A stretch of DNA of 9,557 nt from JALXCG01 sp026991065 [NCBI: Gemmatimonadota bacterium] (lineage in GTDB: Bacteria; GCA-2686955): positions 1 through 9,557 of the forward strand of contig JALXCG010000894.1 in assembly GCA_026991065.1 (NCBI GenBank). The letters are read 5' to 3'. The notes below the pieces were generated by a model. It was not told the origin of the DNA. It did not search any database and worked only from the letters and a program-made list of their open reading frames with translations. Positions 1 to 7,276 of this stretch are shown piece by piece. Each line of letters begins with the position of its first letter. The first letter of the stretch is position 1. The position numbers were made by a program, and so were the translations under genes.

Positions 1-1
1 C

Positions 2-163
2 CACATGGACCCCGTGCGGGACCTGCGGTGGACGGCAGGCACAGAGATTCGGTATCAGACGCCGATCGGCCCGTTGCGGGTTGGTTATGGCACCAAGCTC
101 AATCGTGCGGCTTGGGACCAGGACACTGGAGCTTGGTTCTTTGGATTCGGCCAGGTCTTCTGA
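2..163 (+). CDS. Omp85-family outer-membrane protein (BamA/TamA type), C-terminal end only
   Basis: Only the last 53 residues of this gene lie in the window, ending at TGA 161-163. They carry the Omp85 barrel-end signature: a 'RYQTPIGPLRVGYG' strand, matching the TPIGPLR motif near the end of BamA and TamA barrels, followed by a terminal strand 'WFFGFGQVF' that alternates hydrophobic residues and ends in Phe. That ending is the classic beta-signal recognised by the BAM machinery. Family members insert beta-barrels into the outer membrane or help export proteins through it. The next gene is TamB, and its ATG overlaps this stop by one base, so this is probably the TamB partner. Whether it is the cell's main BamA or a dedicated TamA cannot be decided, because the POTRA domains lie outside the window. 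Family assignment is strong; the exact orthologue is open. Confidence 0.85.
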   Translation, partial: HMDPVRDLRWTAGTEIRYQTPIGPLRVGYGTKLNRAAWDQDTGAWFFGFGQVF

Positions 164-3100
164 TGGCGCGTTCTGGTCGTTTTCGTTTTCGCTTGGCTGC
201 TGCTCTGGTCGTGCTGGCCGCGGCTGTGATGCTTGTTTTTCGTCTGGGCGCGGGCTGGCCCCTGGCCCGAACTCTACTGAACGGTACTGTTTTGCAGCCG
301 TTTGGCTGGGAGGTTGAAGGAGGAACGGTGCGCTGGGGCCTGGTGCCGTGGGTACAGATAGAAGCGACGGACTTGACCGTTCATGGAGAGGGTTGGCGGG
401 TCACTCTGGGGCATGGTGCCTGCGAAATCTCTGGGTGGGATCTCCTTTTCGGGCGTTTGCAGATCCGGGATCTGGACGTTCGTCATCTTGAGGTTCTTGG
501 CGGTGGGAAAAACGACGATGCGTCCCGCGCGGGTTGGCCCAGCGCGGAGTTGATTCGGCGGGTGCTGCGGCGCCTTGAGATCGGGCGACTGAGTTGGAGC
601 GACGTGATCCTGGAGCCATCCGGCGGACCGGCGTTGGCGATTGAATCGCTGCGGGCGCATACCGAGCGGCACTCGGCGAATCCCACTCTGCGCATCGATG
701 CGTTGCACGCGCTGGTCACGCAAGATGAGCCGCTCGCGCTGGACCTGGCGAATTTGGATATCGTCGCGACCGGAGAGGCCATTCGGATTTGTGCTGACGA
801 AGTCGCGATCGGTGAGGAGTGCTTGCATCTGGAAGCGGAGTTGCAGCCTGCCGGGCAAGTGATGCAGTGGCGAGTGCGGCTGCAGTTTGTCGACTTTTCG
901 TTGAAGGGGCTGCAGCCGTTGCTCGATTCCACCTTGACGCGGAGCGAGAGCCGTTTGCGCGGGCGTTTGACGCTGTGGGGCGGGGATCCCGGCTTGAACT
1001 TCTCCGGTCGCGTTTCCGGTCGCGTCGATCCGATCGATCTGGATGCGGACACTCTGCAAGGCTATTGGGATGGCCACGAGATCGTGCTGACTGAAGGACG
1101 CGGTCGTGTCCGCGACATGTGGGTTGAGACCGAGCAGGCGGCGATCGACCCCCGGACCCAGAACTACCGGGTTTCCGGTCGGGTTCGAGATGTTGATCCG
1201 GTGCGTGATCTCTCATTTCTGACCGAGACTCAACTGCGCGGCGAAGTGCGCTTCACCGGTTCCCATTTCGGTGGAGACGAGTTTTGGATCGATCTGTATG
1301 GGAAAGAGTTGGCGGGAACTCTCTGGGGACTGCCCCTGAGTGGGTCGGCGCTTCGGTTCCGCTACGCGAAGAGAAAGATCGAGATCGACAGTCTTGAAGT
1401 GAGTTGGCCCGCTGCACAGGTGCGCGCCAATGGCAAGGTCGACCTGGACGCTCGGTCTATGTGGTGGGAAGGCAGGCTCTCGGTATCCAAAGTTTCACCA
1501 TTCCTTGCCCATTTCGTGCCGGTTGACGGCCTGCAGGGGGAACTCCAGGCCAATGCGCGCGTGGCTGGTCCGCTGAGCAGTCCGCGACTCACGGCGACCT
1601 ACTCCGGCACGAATCTGGAATATGGAGCGCTGCGGCTCGCCGACTACCGCGGCGAAGCGGATCTGGACTCCGTCTTTACTCAGCCGGTGGGCCAGGTCTT
1701 TCTGCGCGGAAATGGCCATCTCGGCACGTTGCCTGTGCGCATCGACGAGAGTCGACTTACGGCCCGCGGGCGCTCTTTGATGCTGCGCTCTTTCACCGCT
1801 CACCAGGGCATTCGCCGGATTCAGGCGGCAGGGCCGCTGTGGATCGAGAACGGCATTCGGGGCGAGTTGTCCTCTCTGACCATGGACTCTCCTTTCGGCG
1901 CAGCCGAGGTGTCCGGCGGAGTCTCGTTTCGCGGTGCAGATGGCCACTTCGCGCTTGCGGATACCGAGCTGCGGTTGGCCCGAGGCAGTGTGAGTCTGTC
2001 GGGAAGTTACGATTCGCGGGCGGGGCTGGATCTGGACGTCGTCCCTCACGCAGTCGATTTGGCGCGCCTCGCGCGGCTCCTTGGTGGCGATTCCAAGTGG
2101 GTGAGCGGTCGTTTGTCCGGGCGGGCCAGCATTGCCGGGGAATTCGCCAACCCGGAGGTGCGGTCACAGTTGGAGGTCAGTGGCGCGCGCGTCGGACCGG
2201 TGGACCTCGGACGAATGACCGCCACCCTGACTCTGCGCGACGGTGGTTTGCGGATCGCGGGCGCTGAGGCGCGCAATGAAGACGCCGAGTTGCACGTGAG
2301 TGGCGTCTATCCGCTCGGTCCTCAAGTTGGCTGGTGGCCCTCTGCCACCACTACCGACACGATGGCGTTCGAAATGCGGGCTGGTGGCTGGGACTTGGAG
2401 GAACTCGGTGCCCTGGTCGGCATCGACTCGCTGGCTGGGAGATTGGGGGGGAGTGCTGAGTTCAGCGGACGCTTGACTGCCCCGACCGTGGCCGCCGAGG
2501 TCCAGGCGAACGATCTGGAGGTCCGTGGCGATCGGTACGGAACTGTAAGCCTGGACGGCGTCATTGCGGGGGGTGGGTTGCAGATGGATCTTCGTTCCGC
2601 CTCCGGCTCGACGGCGCGGGGCGTCATTCCGCTGGAGTTCTGCCTGGCTCCACCCCATCTCGCCCCCGGCCCGGCCCCGGTGGATCTTCAACTGGAACTT
2701 CGCGATTTCGACATTGGTTTCGTGCGCCACCTGGTTCCGGATGTGACCCAGGCGCGGGGCCGACTGGATTTTTCAGGTGAATTGCGCGGGGCACTGCCTT
2801 GGCCGGAGGCTTATGGGCAAGCACGACTTGAGGATGGCTGGGTCAAGCTCTTGTGGATGGACATACCGGTTCACAACATTGGCGGCGAGGCCCAGGTCGC
2901 CGGTCCGTGGGTCGATCTCCATGCGCATGGACAGATGGGGGCTGAAGGTCGAGTCCAGACTGACGGGAAGCTGCGCTGGGAGCACTTTGTTCCAGTTGAC
3001 TACAATCTGGAGGTCGACGGACGGAAGGTGCCGGTCGGCTGGTTCCCGGATCTGCGGGCCGTGGTCGATGCCCGTCTCAAGTTCACCGAGAATCTCCACA

Positions 3101-4017
3101 TATCCGGCAAAGTGGATGTGCGCGAGGCAGTCTACAGCCGGGATTTCGGTGCCGCACCGCAACCGATTCCCCCTCCGCCACTGCCCGGTGAAGCGACGCC
3201 GTTTCGGCTCTCTTACGATGTAGAAGTGCATGGCGACCGGCATCTCTGGCTGCGGAACACCGAAGCACAGATGGAACTCCGTGGCGACCTTCGAATTCAG
3301 AGTTTCCCCGACCCCGCGGATGTTGAACTTCCCTTTGGCATTCAGGGTGAGTTGGAGGTGATTCGCGGAACCTACACGATCCTCGGCAAGAACCGCTTCA
3401 CCATCGAACGCGGCTCGATTCAGATGCTCGATCCGCTGATTCTGGACCCGGATGTAGAGATTGAAGCGTCCGCGGTATTGCGGGAACGAGTGCGCAGTGC
3501 CGACGGACGTCGGTTCGAGAGCCGCCCGCTTCCGGTGCACGTGGCCATGCACGGCAAGTTCTTCTCCGACTTGAGCTATGAGTTCACCGATCGTTCCCAG
3601 GGAGATGTGCCGATTCCGATTGAGGACGTGGTTCTGCTCCTGACTTTTGGCCGGCGTCGAGCGGCCGCCGATGCCGAAGGTCTCTATGACCCCGCCACCG
3701 CCGCGGCCGATGCCAGCGCGATCACCGCACAGTTGCTGGAATCGAAGGTGCGAAAGCTACTGGATATTTCGGTGGAGATCGGAACCGGATCCGTTTCTCC
3801 GCTGGAGTCACTCGACGAAACCTATGTGGGGCTGGGCAAGTATCTGAATCCCCGGTTCTTCGTCTACTATAGCCAGTACCTTTCGGCGGATCCGCGGCGC
3901 AAACTGGGCGTTGAGTACACGTTGACCGATCATGTTTTGCTGGCGGGTGAGCTTGATGAAACCGATGAGATCGGTCCTCACTACAACGTCGATCTCAGAT
4001 ATCGCCTGGAGTACTGA
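163..4017 (+). CDS. tamB: TamB-like translocation and assembly module protein (DUF490 / AsmA-like bridge protein)
   Basis: A 1284-residue protein, near the usual TamB length of about 1260. Residues 10-30 are a single hydrophobic signal-anchor preceded by basic residues, so the protein should sit in the inner membrane with its body in the periplasm. The body is beta-rich, with AsmA/TamB-type units of the form G-R/E-L...v.G....P beginning near residues 457, 647, 757 and 864. The C-terminal TamB (DUF490) domain covers roughly 930-1284, with 'HLWLRN' (about 1026), 'GELEVIRGTYTILGKNRF' and 'GVEYTLTDHVLLAGE' near the end. Known TamB proteins form a hydrophobic groove across the periplasm and work with Omp85 partners in outer-membrane protein assembly or phospholipid transport. 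I chose the ATG at 163 because it overlaps the upstream stop (TGATG) and puts the signal-anchor at the N-terminus. The frame stays open upstream to an ATG at 28, but that stretch lies inside the Omp85 gene. A Pro-rich segment at residues 997-1013 interrupts the C-terminal domain. Confidence 0.92.
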   Translation: MARSGRFRFRLAAALVVLAAAVMLVFRLGAGWPLARTLLNGTVLQPFGWEVEGGTVRWGLVPWVQIEATDLTVHGEGWRVTLGHGACEISGWDLLFGRLQIRDLDVRHLEVLGGGKNDDASRAGWPSAELIRRVLRRLEIGRLSWSDVILEPSGGPALAIESLRAHTERHSANPTLRIDALHALVTQDEPLALDLANLDIVATGEAIRICADEVAIGEECLHLEAELQPAGQVMQWRVRLQFVDFSLKGLQPLLDSTLTRSESRLRGRLTLWGGDPGLNFSGRVSGRVDPIDLDADTLQGYWDGHEIVLTEGRGRVRDMWVETEQAAIDPRTQNYRVSGRVRDVDPVRDLSFLTETQLRGEVRFTGSHFGGDEFWIDLYGKELAGTLWGLPLSGSALRFRYAKRKIEIDSLEVSWPAAQVRANGKVDLDARSMWWEGRLSVSKVSPFLAHFVPVDGLQGELQANARVAGPLSSPRLTATYSGTNLEYGALRLADYRGEADLDSVFTQPVGQVFLRGNGHLGTLPVRIDESRLTARGRSLMLRSFTAHQGIRRIQAAGPLWIENGIRGELSSLTMDSPFGAAEVSGGVSFRGADGHFALADTELRLARGSVSLSGSYDSRAGLDLDVVPHAVDLARLARLLGGDSKWVSGRLSGRASIAGEFANPEVRSQLEVSGARVGPVDLGRMTATLTLRDGGLRIAGAEARNEDAELHVSGVYPLGPQVGWWPSATTTDTMAFEMRAGGWDLEELGALVGIDSLAGRLGGSAEFSGRLTAPTVAAEVQANDLEVRGDRYGTVSLDGVIAGGGLQMDLRSASGSTARGVIPLEFCLAPPHLAPGPAPVDLQLELRDFDIGFVRHLVPDVTQARGRLDFSGELRGALPWPEAYGQARLEDGWVKLLWMDIPVHNIGGEAQVAGPWVDLHAHGQMGAEGRVQTDGKLRWEHFVPVDYNLEVDGRKVPVGWFPDLRAVVDARLKFTENLHISGKVDVREAVYSRDFGAAPQPIPPPPLPGEATPFRLSYDVEVHGDRHLWLRNTEAQMELRGDLRIQSFPDPADVELPFGIQGELEVIRGTYTILGKNRFTIERGSIQMLDPLILDPDVEIEASAVLRERVRSADGRRFESRPLPVHVAMHGKFFSDLSYEFTDRSQGDVPIPIEDVVLLLTFGRRRAAADAEGLYDPATAAADASAITAQLLESKVRKLLDISVEIGTGSVSPLESLDETYVGLGKYLNPRFFVYYSQYLSADPRRKLGVEYTLTDHVLLAGELDETDEIGPHYNVDLRYRLEY
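1531..2910 (+). repeat. Degenerate AsmA/TamB-type repeat units inside TamB
   Basis: Four protein-level units share a pattern: G-x-L, a short strand, G, three or four residues, a Pro, then an alternating strand. They start near residues 457 (LQGELQANARVAGPLSSP), 647 (VSGRLSGRASIAGEFANP), 757 (LAGRLGGSAEFSGRLTAP) and 864 (ARGRLDFSGELRGALPWP). The last two spacings are close to 110 residues and the first is about 190, so a diverged unit may lie between the first and second. The DNA itself is not repetitive. These look like successive turns of the beta-groove that TamB family proteins form. Confidence 0.55.
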
Positions 4018-5228
4018 TGGCGCCGCACGCGCGACAACGGATGAAGTTGCCCCGTCTTTCGTCCACCTTGCTTACTGCCTATGTGATGATCGGGGTCGTT
4101 CTGCTTGCCGCCGCCGCTTTCTACCACGTCAACGGGCTGATGAGTGCGTTGCGCGAGGATGCGCAGGTCGTCAGTGAAATATATGGGCGTTTCTGCAGCG
4201 TCGCCGCGGACCCCAACAGTGGGACCGAGACGATGGACGTCATTTTCGAGCAGATCATTCGGCGCATCGATTTCCCGGTGATCATCACGGACCGGACGGG
4301 CACTCCCACGCAGTGGGTGAATGTGGACATCCCGCCGGATCAAGCTGATCCGGAGAGACTTCAGGCCCTGGTCGAAGAGATGGATCAGCGGGTGGAGCCG
4401 ATCGATGTCCGGGTGGGACCCGGCGGACCGCTGATCAGTCGCGTCCACTTCGCGGAATCGAGGCGAATTCGGGAACTGCGCCGGATCCCTTTCATCCTCG
4501 TGGGGGTGATTGTCCTTTTCGGGGTCATCGGTTTGTGGATCATCTATGTGCTGCGTGCCCAGGAGCAACGGGCTCTTTGGGTGGGGATGGCTCGGGAGAC
4601 CGCCCACCAGTTGGGCACCCCGCTCTCTGGTTTGGCCGGCTGGGTGGAACTTCTGCGGGATGAGTCACTGCCGCCGAGAGAGATTGCCGGGGAGATGGCG
4701 GTCGATCTGTCGCGTCTCGAAGAGGTGGCTTCGCGCTTTGGGAGAATCGGCTCGCGCCCGCGACTGCGGTCGGTGAATTGGCCGGTCGTCGTCAACGAGG
4801 TGCTGGACCGTTTGCGTCCGCGCGCTCCCCATCTACAGATCGATTTCGAGCAGCAGAACCCGCCTGTACCCGCGGTTCGCGGAGATCCTCAGTTGCTCGC
4901 CTGGGTGATCGAGAACCTGGTCCGCAACGCCATTGATGCTTGCCGTGGCAGTGAGAAGCCCGGAAGAGTCTTCCTCTCTTGCTCCTGGCCTGAAGAGGGG
5001 CCCACCGTGCGGCTCTGCGTGCGTGACAACGGCCGCGGAATGACTCGCGCCGAGGCCCGGCGGGCGTTTCGGCCGGGGCACACGACCAAGGAAACCGGCT
5101 GGGGCTTGGGGCTTCCCCTGGCGCGACGGATCATTGAGGACGATCATGGAGGGCGGATCTTCATCGCGCGAACGCGTCCGATGGAAGGTACCGAACTCGA
5201 AGTTCACCTGCCCCTCGATACCGCTTGA
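4017..5228 (+). CDS. Membrane sensor histidine kinase, candidate partner of the downstream PorX-like regulator
   Basis: A 403-residue two-component kinase. TM1 spans about residues 17-36. A predicted extracytoplasmic sensor (37-156) follows, with a PAS-like stretch 'FPVIITDRTGTPTQW'. TM2 is at about 157-179. The HisKA box reads 'ARETAHQLGTPLSGLAGW' with His197 as the predicted phosphoacceptor. The HATPase_c domain shows an N-box (ENLVRNAID, Asn300 and Asn304), G1 (DNGRG, 337-341), an F-type motif (FRPGHTTK) and G2 (GWGLGLPLARRI, from 361), so the enzyme looks active. The 'ETAHQLGTPLS' box replaces the common SHELRTPL form and, from memory, is typical of Bacteroidota-type kinases. The ATG at 4017 overlaps the tamB stop by one base and has GGAG at 4008-4011. 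A second in-frame ATG at 4041 is possible but has a poorer leader. The response regulator begins 30 bases downstream. Orthology to PorY is plausible but unproven. Confidence 0.9.
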   Translation: MAPHARQRMKLPRLSSTLLTAYVMIGVVLLAAAAFYHVNGLMSALREDAQVVSEIYGRFCSVAADPNSGTETMDVIFEQIIRRIDFPVIITDRTGTPTQWVNVDIPPDQADPERLQALVEEMDQRVEPIDVRVGPGGPLISRVHFAESRRIRELRRIPFILVGVIVLFGVIGLWIIYVLRAQEQRALWVGMARETAHQLGTPLSGLAGWVELLRDESLPPREIAGEMAVDLSRLEEVASRFGRIGSRPRLRSVNWPVVVNEVLDRLRPRAPHLQIDFEQQNPPVPAVRGDPQLLAWVIENLVRNAIDACRGSEKPGRVFLSCSWPEEGPTVRLCVRDNGRGMTRAEARRAFRPGHTTKETGWGLGLPLARRIIEDDHGGRIFIARTRPMEGTELEVHLPLDTA

Positions 5229-5244
5229 CCGCGGGCTGGGCTCG

Positions 5245-5250
5245 AAAAGG
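5245..5250 (+). promoter_or_regulatory. Shine-Dalgarno-like AAAAGG before the PorX-like gene
   Basis: AAAAGG lies 8 bases before the ATG at 5259, inside the only true intergenic gap of the window (30 bases). It supports this start and indicates independent ribosome loading here, unlike the overlapping junctions elsewhere. No promoter or hairpin was recognised in the gap. Confidence 0.5.
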
Positions 5251-5258
5251 CTGGAACG

Positions 5259-6806
5259 ATGCCGCATTCACACATTCTCTGGGTTGACGACGAAATTGAC
5301 GCGCTGCGCTCCCTGATCGTCTTTCTGGAACGAGCCGGGTATTCAGTGACGCCGGTCACCAATGGCGAGGATGCGATCGCCGCCGTTGCCCGCGGAGGCG
5401 TCGACTTGATGCTTCTGGATGAGATGATGACAGGCCTCGATGGTGTCGATACCCTTCGCGCCGTTCGTGAAATCGACGCCCAGTTGCCGGTCGTAATGGT
5501 GACCAAAGTCGAAGAAGAGGAACTGATGACCCGTGCCTACGAGGCTCGGGTTGATGACTTCCTGATCAAGCCGGTGCATCCTTCGCAGGTCCTCGCGGTG
5601 GCGAAGAAGATTCTGGAGTCCGAGCGCATTGTTGGTGAGGGGATGCGGCGAAACTATGCTCAAGAGATGGCGCGAACGATGCAGCAGATCTCTTCGCAGC
5701 CCACGCCACAGGATTGGCTTGACGTGAGTTCCTGGCTGTTTCGGCGGCAGATGGAGCTGGAAAAACTGGACGACCATGCTCTGCTCGATGCCCACGCAGA
5801 TCTGCGCCGGGATGCCAATCGGGAGTTTTTTCGGTCGATCGGCAGGTTCTACCCCGAATGGTTGGAAAAGAGCGATGTCCTGCTTCCGCACCGGGTGCTG
5901 GAGCGCTTGCTGCTACCCGCTTTGGATCGAGAGGAAAAGGTCCTTTTTGTTGTTCTTGACTGTCTGCGGGCGGACCAGTGGTTGGTCATGGAGCCACGAA
6001 TCCGGAGCCTTTTCGCGGTTGAACCTACGTTTGGGTTTTCCCTTGTGCCGACCGCTACGCCGTTTTCTCGCAACGCGCTTTTCGCGGGAGCCCTGCCGGT
6101 TGAGATCCGTGCCCAGCGCCCGGATCTATGGGAAGACGACTTTTTCTCCGAAGCCTCCATGAATGCTCACGAAGAGGCTCTGTTGCGGTGGGCCTTGGAG
6201 AGTCGGCAGCGAGGCGGAGTTACTCTTCGTTATGAGCGGGTCGACGGCGGCGGGCCCGCGCAGACCCTCCCGCAGCGTCTTGCCGACGCCACGGATGTGG
6301 ATCTCTATGCCGTTGTCTACGGTTTCGTGGACATGCTGGTTCACAAACGCACCGTATCGGATGTTATCCGGGAGATCACCGCGACCGAAGGCGCCTATCG
6401 AGCGCTCACCGCGGCCTGGTTTGCGCATTCTCCCCTCGCCGCGCTGTTTCGCACCGCCGCGACGATGGGACGCACCGTGATCGTCGTATCGGACCATGGC
6501 TCACTTCCGGTGCACCGTCCCGCCAAAGTGGTCGGTGATCGAGGCACGACCACGGCGGTGCGCTACAAGGTGGGGCGAAATATTCGCGCCGACCGCCGGC
6601 GCGCCATTGATATTCGCGAGCCGAAGCGGTGGGGATTGCCGGCTACCGCGCTGAGTACCAACTACTTGGTTGCCGGGGAAGACTATTTCTTTGTTTATCC
6701 GAATCAACAGCGGCAATATGAACGGCGCCTTGCGGGGACCTTCCAGCACGGCGGAGTGAGCCTTGAGGAGATGGTTGTTCCGATGATGGTGATGCGCCCG
6801 AAATGA
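5259..6806 (+). CDS. porX: PorX-like response regulator with PglZ (alkaline phosphatase superfamily) effector domain
   Basis: A 515-residue protein in three parts. Residues 4-120 are a receiver domain opening 'HILWVDDEID', with acidic pocket Asp10/Asp11, phosphoacceptor Asp54 (MLLDEMM), switch Thr82 and Lys104. Residues 120-215 are a helical linker. Residues about 225-515 are a PglZ domain. Candidate metal and catalytic residues typical of the alkaline phosphatase superfamily are all present: Asp234 (VVLDCLRADQW), Thr267 (TATPFSRN, the likely nucleophile), Asp358 and His362 (FVDMLVH), Asp412/His413 (VVSDHGS) and His497 (FQHGGVSLEE). This architecture is that of PorX, which in Porphyromonas gingivalis regulates type IX secretion, has no DNA-binding domain, and has been reported to be a zinc enzyme that cleaves oligonucleotides. 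One oddity is Thr58 in 'MMTGLDG', where receivers usually have Pro. The stop overlaps tsaE by 4 bases (ATGA). The domain assignment is firm; control of type IX secretion here is inference. Confidence 0.9.
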   Translation: MPHSHILWVDDEIDALRSLIVFLERAGYSVTPVTNGEDAIAAVARGGVDLMLLDEMMTGLDGVDTLRAVREIDAQLPVVMVTKVEEEELMTRAYEARVDDFLIKPVHPSQVLAVAKKILESERIVGEGMRRNYAQEMARTMQQISSQPTPQDWLDVSSWLFRRQMELEKLDDHALLDAHADLRRDANREFFRSIGRFYPEWLEKSDVLLPHRVLERLLLPALDREEKVLFVVLDCLRADQWLVMEPRIRSLFAVEPTFGFSLVPTATPFSRNALFAGALPVEIRAQRPDLWEDDFFSEASMNAHEEALLRWALESRQRGGVTLRYERVDGGGPAQTLPQRLADATDVDLYAVVYGFVDMLVHKRTVSDVIREITATEGAYRALTAAWFAHSPLAALFRTAATMGRTVIVVSDHGSLPVHRPAKVVGDRGTTTAVRYKVGRNIRADRRRAIDIREPKRWGLPATALSTNYLVAGEDYFFVYPNQQRQYERRLAGTFQHGGVSLEEMVVPMMVMRPK

Positions 6807-7276
6807 AAAGACTACTTCTCTCGTCAGTCACTGAAACACGTGCTTTGGGGGAAGCGCTTGGGCGCAATGCTCAGCCGGGAGATGTCCTCCTCCTGGAAGG
6901 TGGGCTGGGAGCCGGCAAGACGGAGTTGGTGCGCGGCCTGGCCCGTGGACTCGGTTGTGTGGGGGAGGTGCGCTCCCCGACATTCAATCTGGTTCATATT
7001 CATGAGACCGGCCGTCTGCCCCTCTACCACCTCGATCTCTACCGCATCGATGCCCCGGAGGAGTTGCTGGAACTGGGCCTGGATGACGTGTTTTCCGCCG
7101 GCAGCGTGGCTGCTGTCGAGTGGAGCGAGCGGCTGGCTGATTTCACCCCGGCGTGCGCATTGCGGCTCCATCTGCGGCATGCGGACGCTGCAATGAGCGC
7201 CCGGCAGGCCGAGTGGGTTGCGAGTGGCGAGCGGGCCGGCTACTGGTTGGCCGCTGCGTTGGGAGAGCAATTGTGA
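6803..7276 (+). CDS. tsaE: tRNA t6A biosynthesis ATPase TsaE
   Basis: A 157-residue P-loop protein of normal TsaE length. The Walker A motif is 'GGLGAGKTE' with Lys39 and Thr40. Other family hallmarks follow in order: 'SPTFNLVHIHE' (58-68), 'LYHLDLYRID' (74-83) with Asp78, 'PEELLELGLDD', and 'VAAVEWSERL' with Glu106-Trp107. TsaE is the ATPase that acts with TsaB and TsaD in the cytoplasm to complete N6-threonylcarbamoyladenosine at position 37 of ANN-decoding tRNAs. The ATG at 6803 overlaps the stop of the PorX-like gene by 4 bases. No strong ribosome binding site is visible close to it, so translational coupling is likely. TsaB follows directly, with a 4-base overlap. TsaD and TsaC are not in this window. 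Confidence 0.95.
   Translation: MKRLLLSSVTETRALGEALGRNAQPGDVLLLEGGLGAGKTELVRGLARGLGCVGEVRSPTFNLVHIHETGRLPLYHLDLYRIDAPEELLELGLDDVFSAGSVAAVEWSERLADFTPACALRLHLRHADAAMSARQAEWVASGERAGYWLAAALGEQL
7261..7265 (+). promoter_or_regulatory. Shine-Dalgarno-like GGGAG that decides the tsaB GTG start
   Basis: GGGAG lies at the very end of tsaE, 7 bases before the GTG at 7273. The frame is open further upstream to an ATG at 7153, but that would place 40 extra residues entirely inside tsaE and ahead of the conserved 'IVLGIEAS' N-terminus. The site and the family N-terminus both point to the GTG. Confidence 0.6.

Noticed and set aside
28-162. N-terminal extension of the TamB frame to an ATG at 28
   Set aside because: This stretch is coding in another frame for the conserved end of the Omp85 protein. 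The ATG at 163 overlaps that stop and places the signal-anchor at the N-terminus.
274-1077. Long antisense open frame inside tamB
   Set aside because: The protein is rich in Arg, Gln and Pro with no recognisable motif. Such shadows are expected opposite GC-rich genes, and the + strand protein is clearly TamB.
2773-3552. Antisense open frame of 259 codons inside tamB
   Set aside because: No family features, and it lies opposite the conserved TamB C-terminal domain, whose + strand reading is well supported.
5229-5258. Promoter or terminator in the gap between kinase and PorX-like gene
   Set aside because: Thirty bases with no stem-loop plus T-run and no recognisable -10/-35 pair; only an SD-like AAAAGG is visible.
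7153-7272. Forty-residue N-terminal extension of TsaB
   Set aside because: It lies wholly inside tsaE and precedes the conserved TsaB N-terminus; the GTG at 7273 has a GGGAG site and gives the normal 231-residue length.
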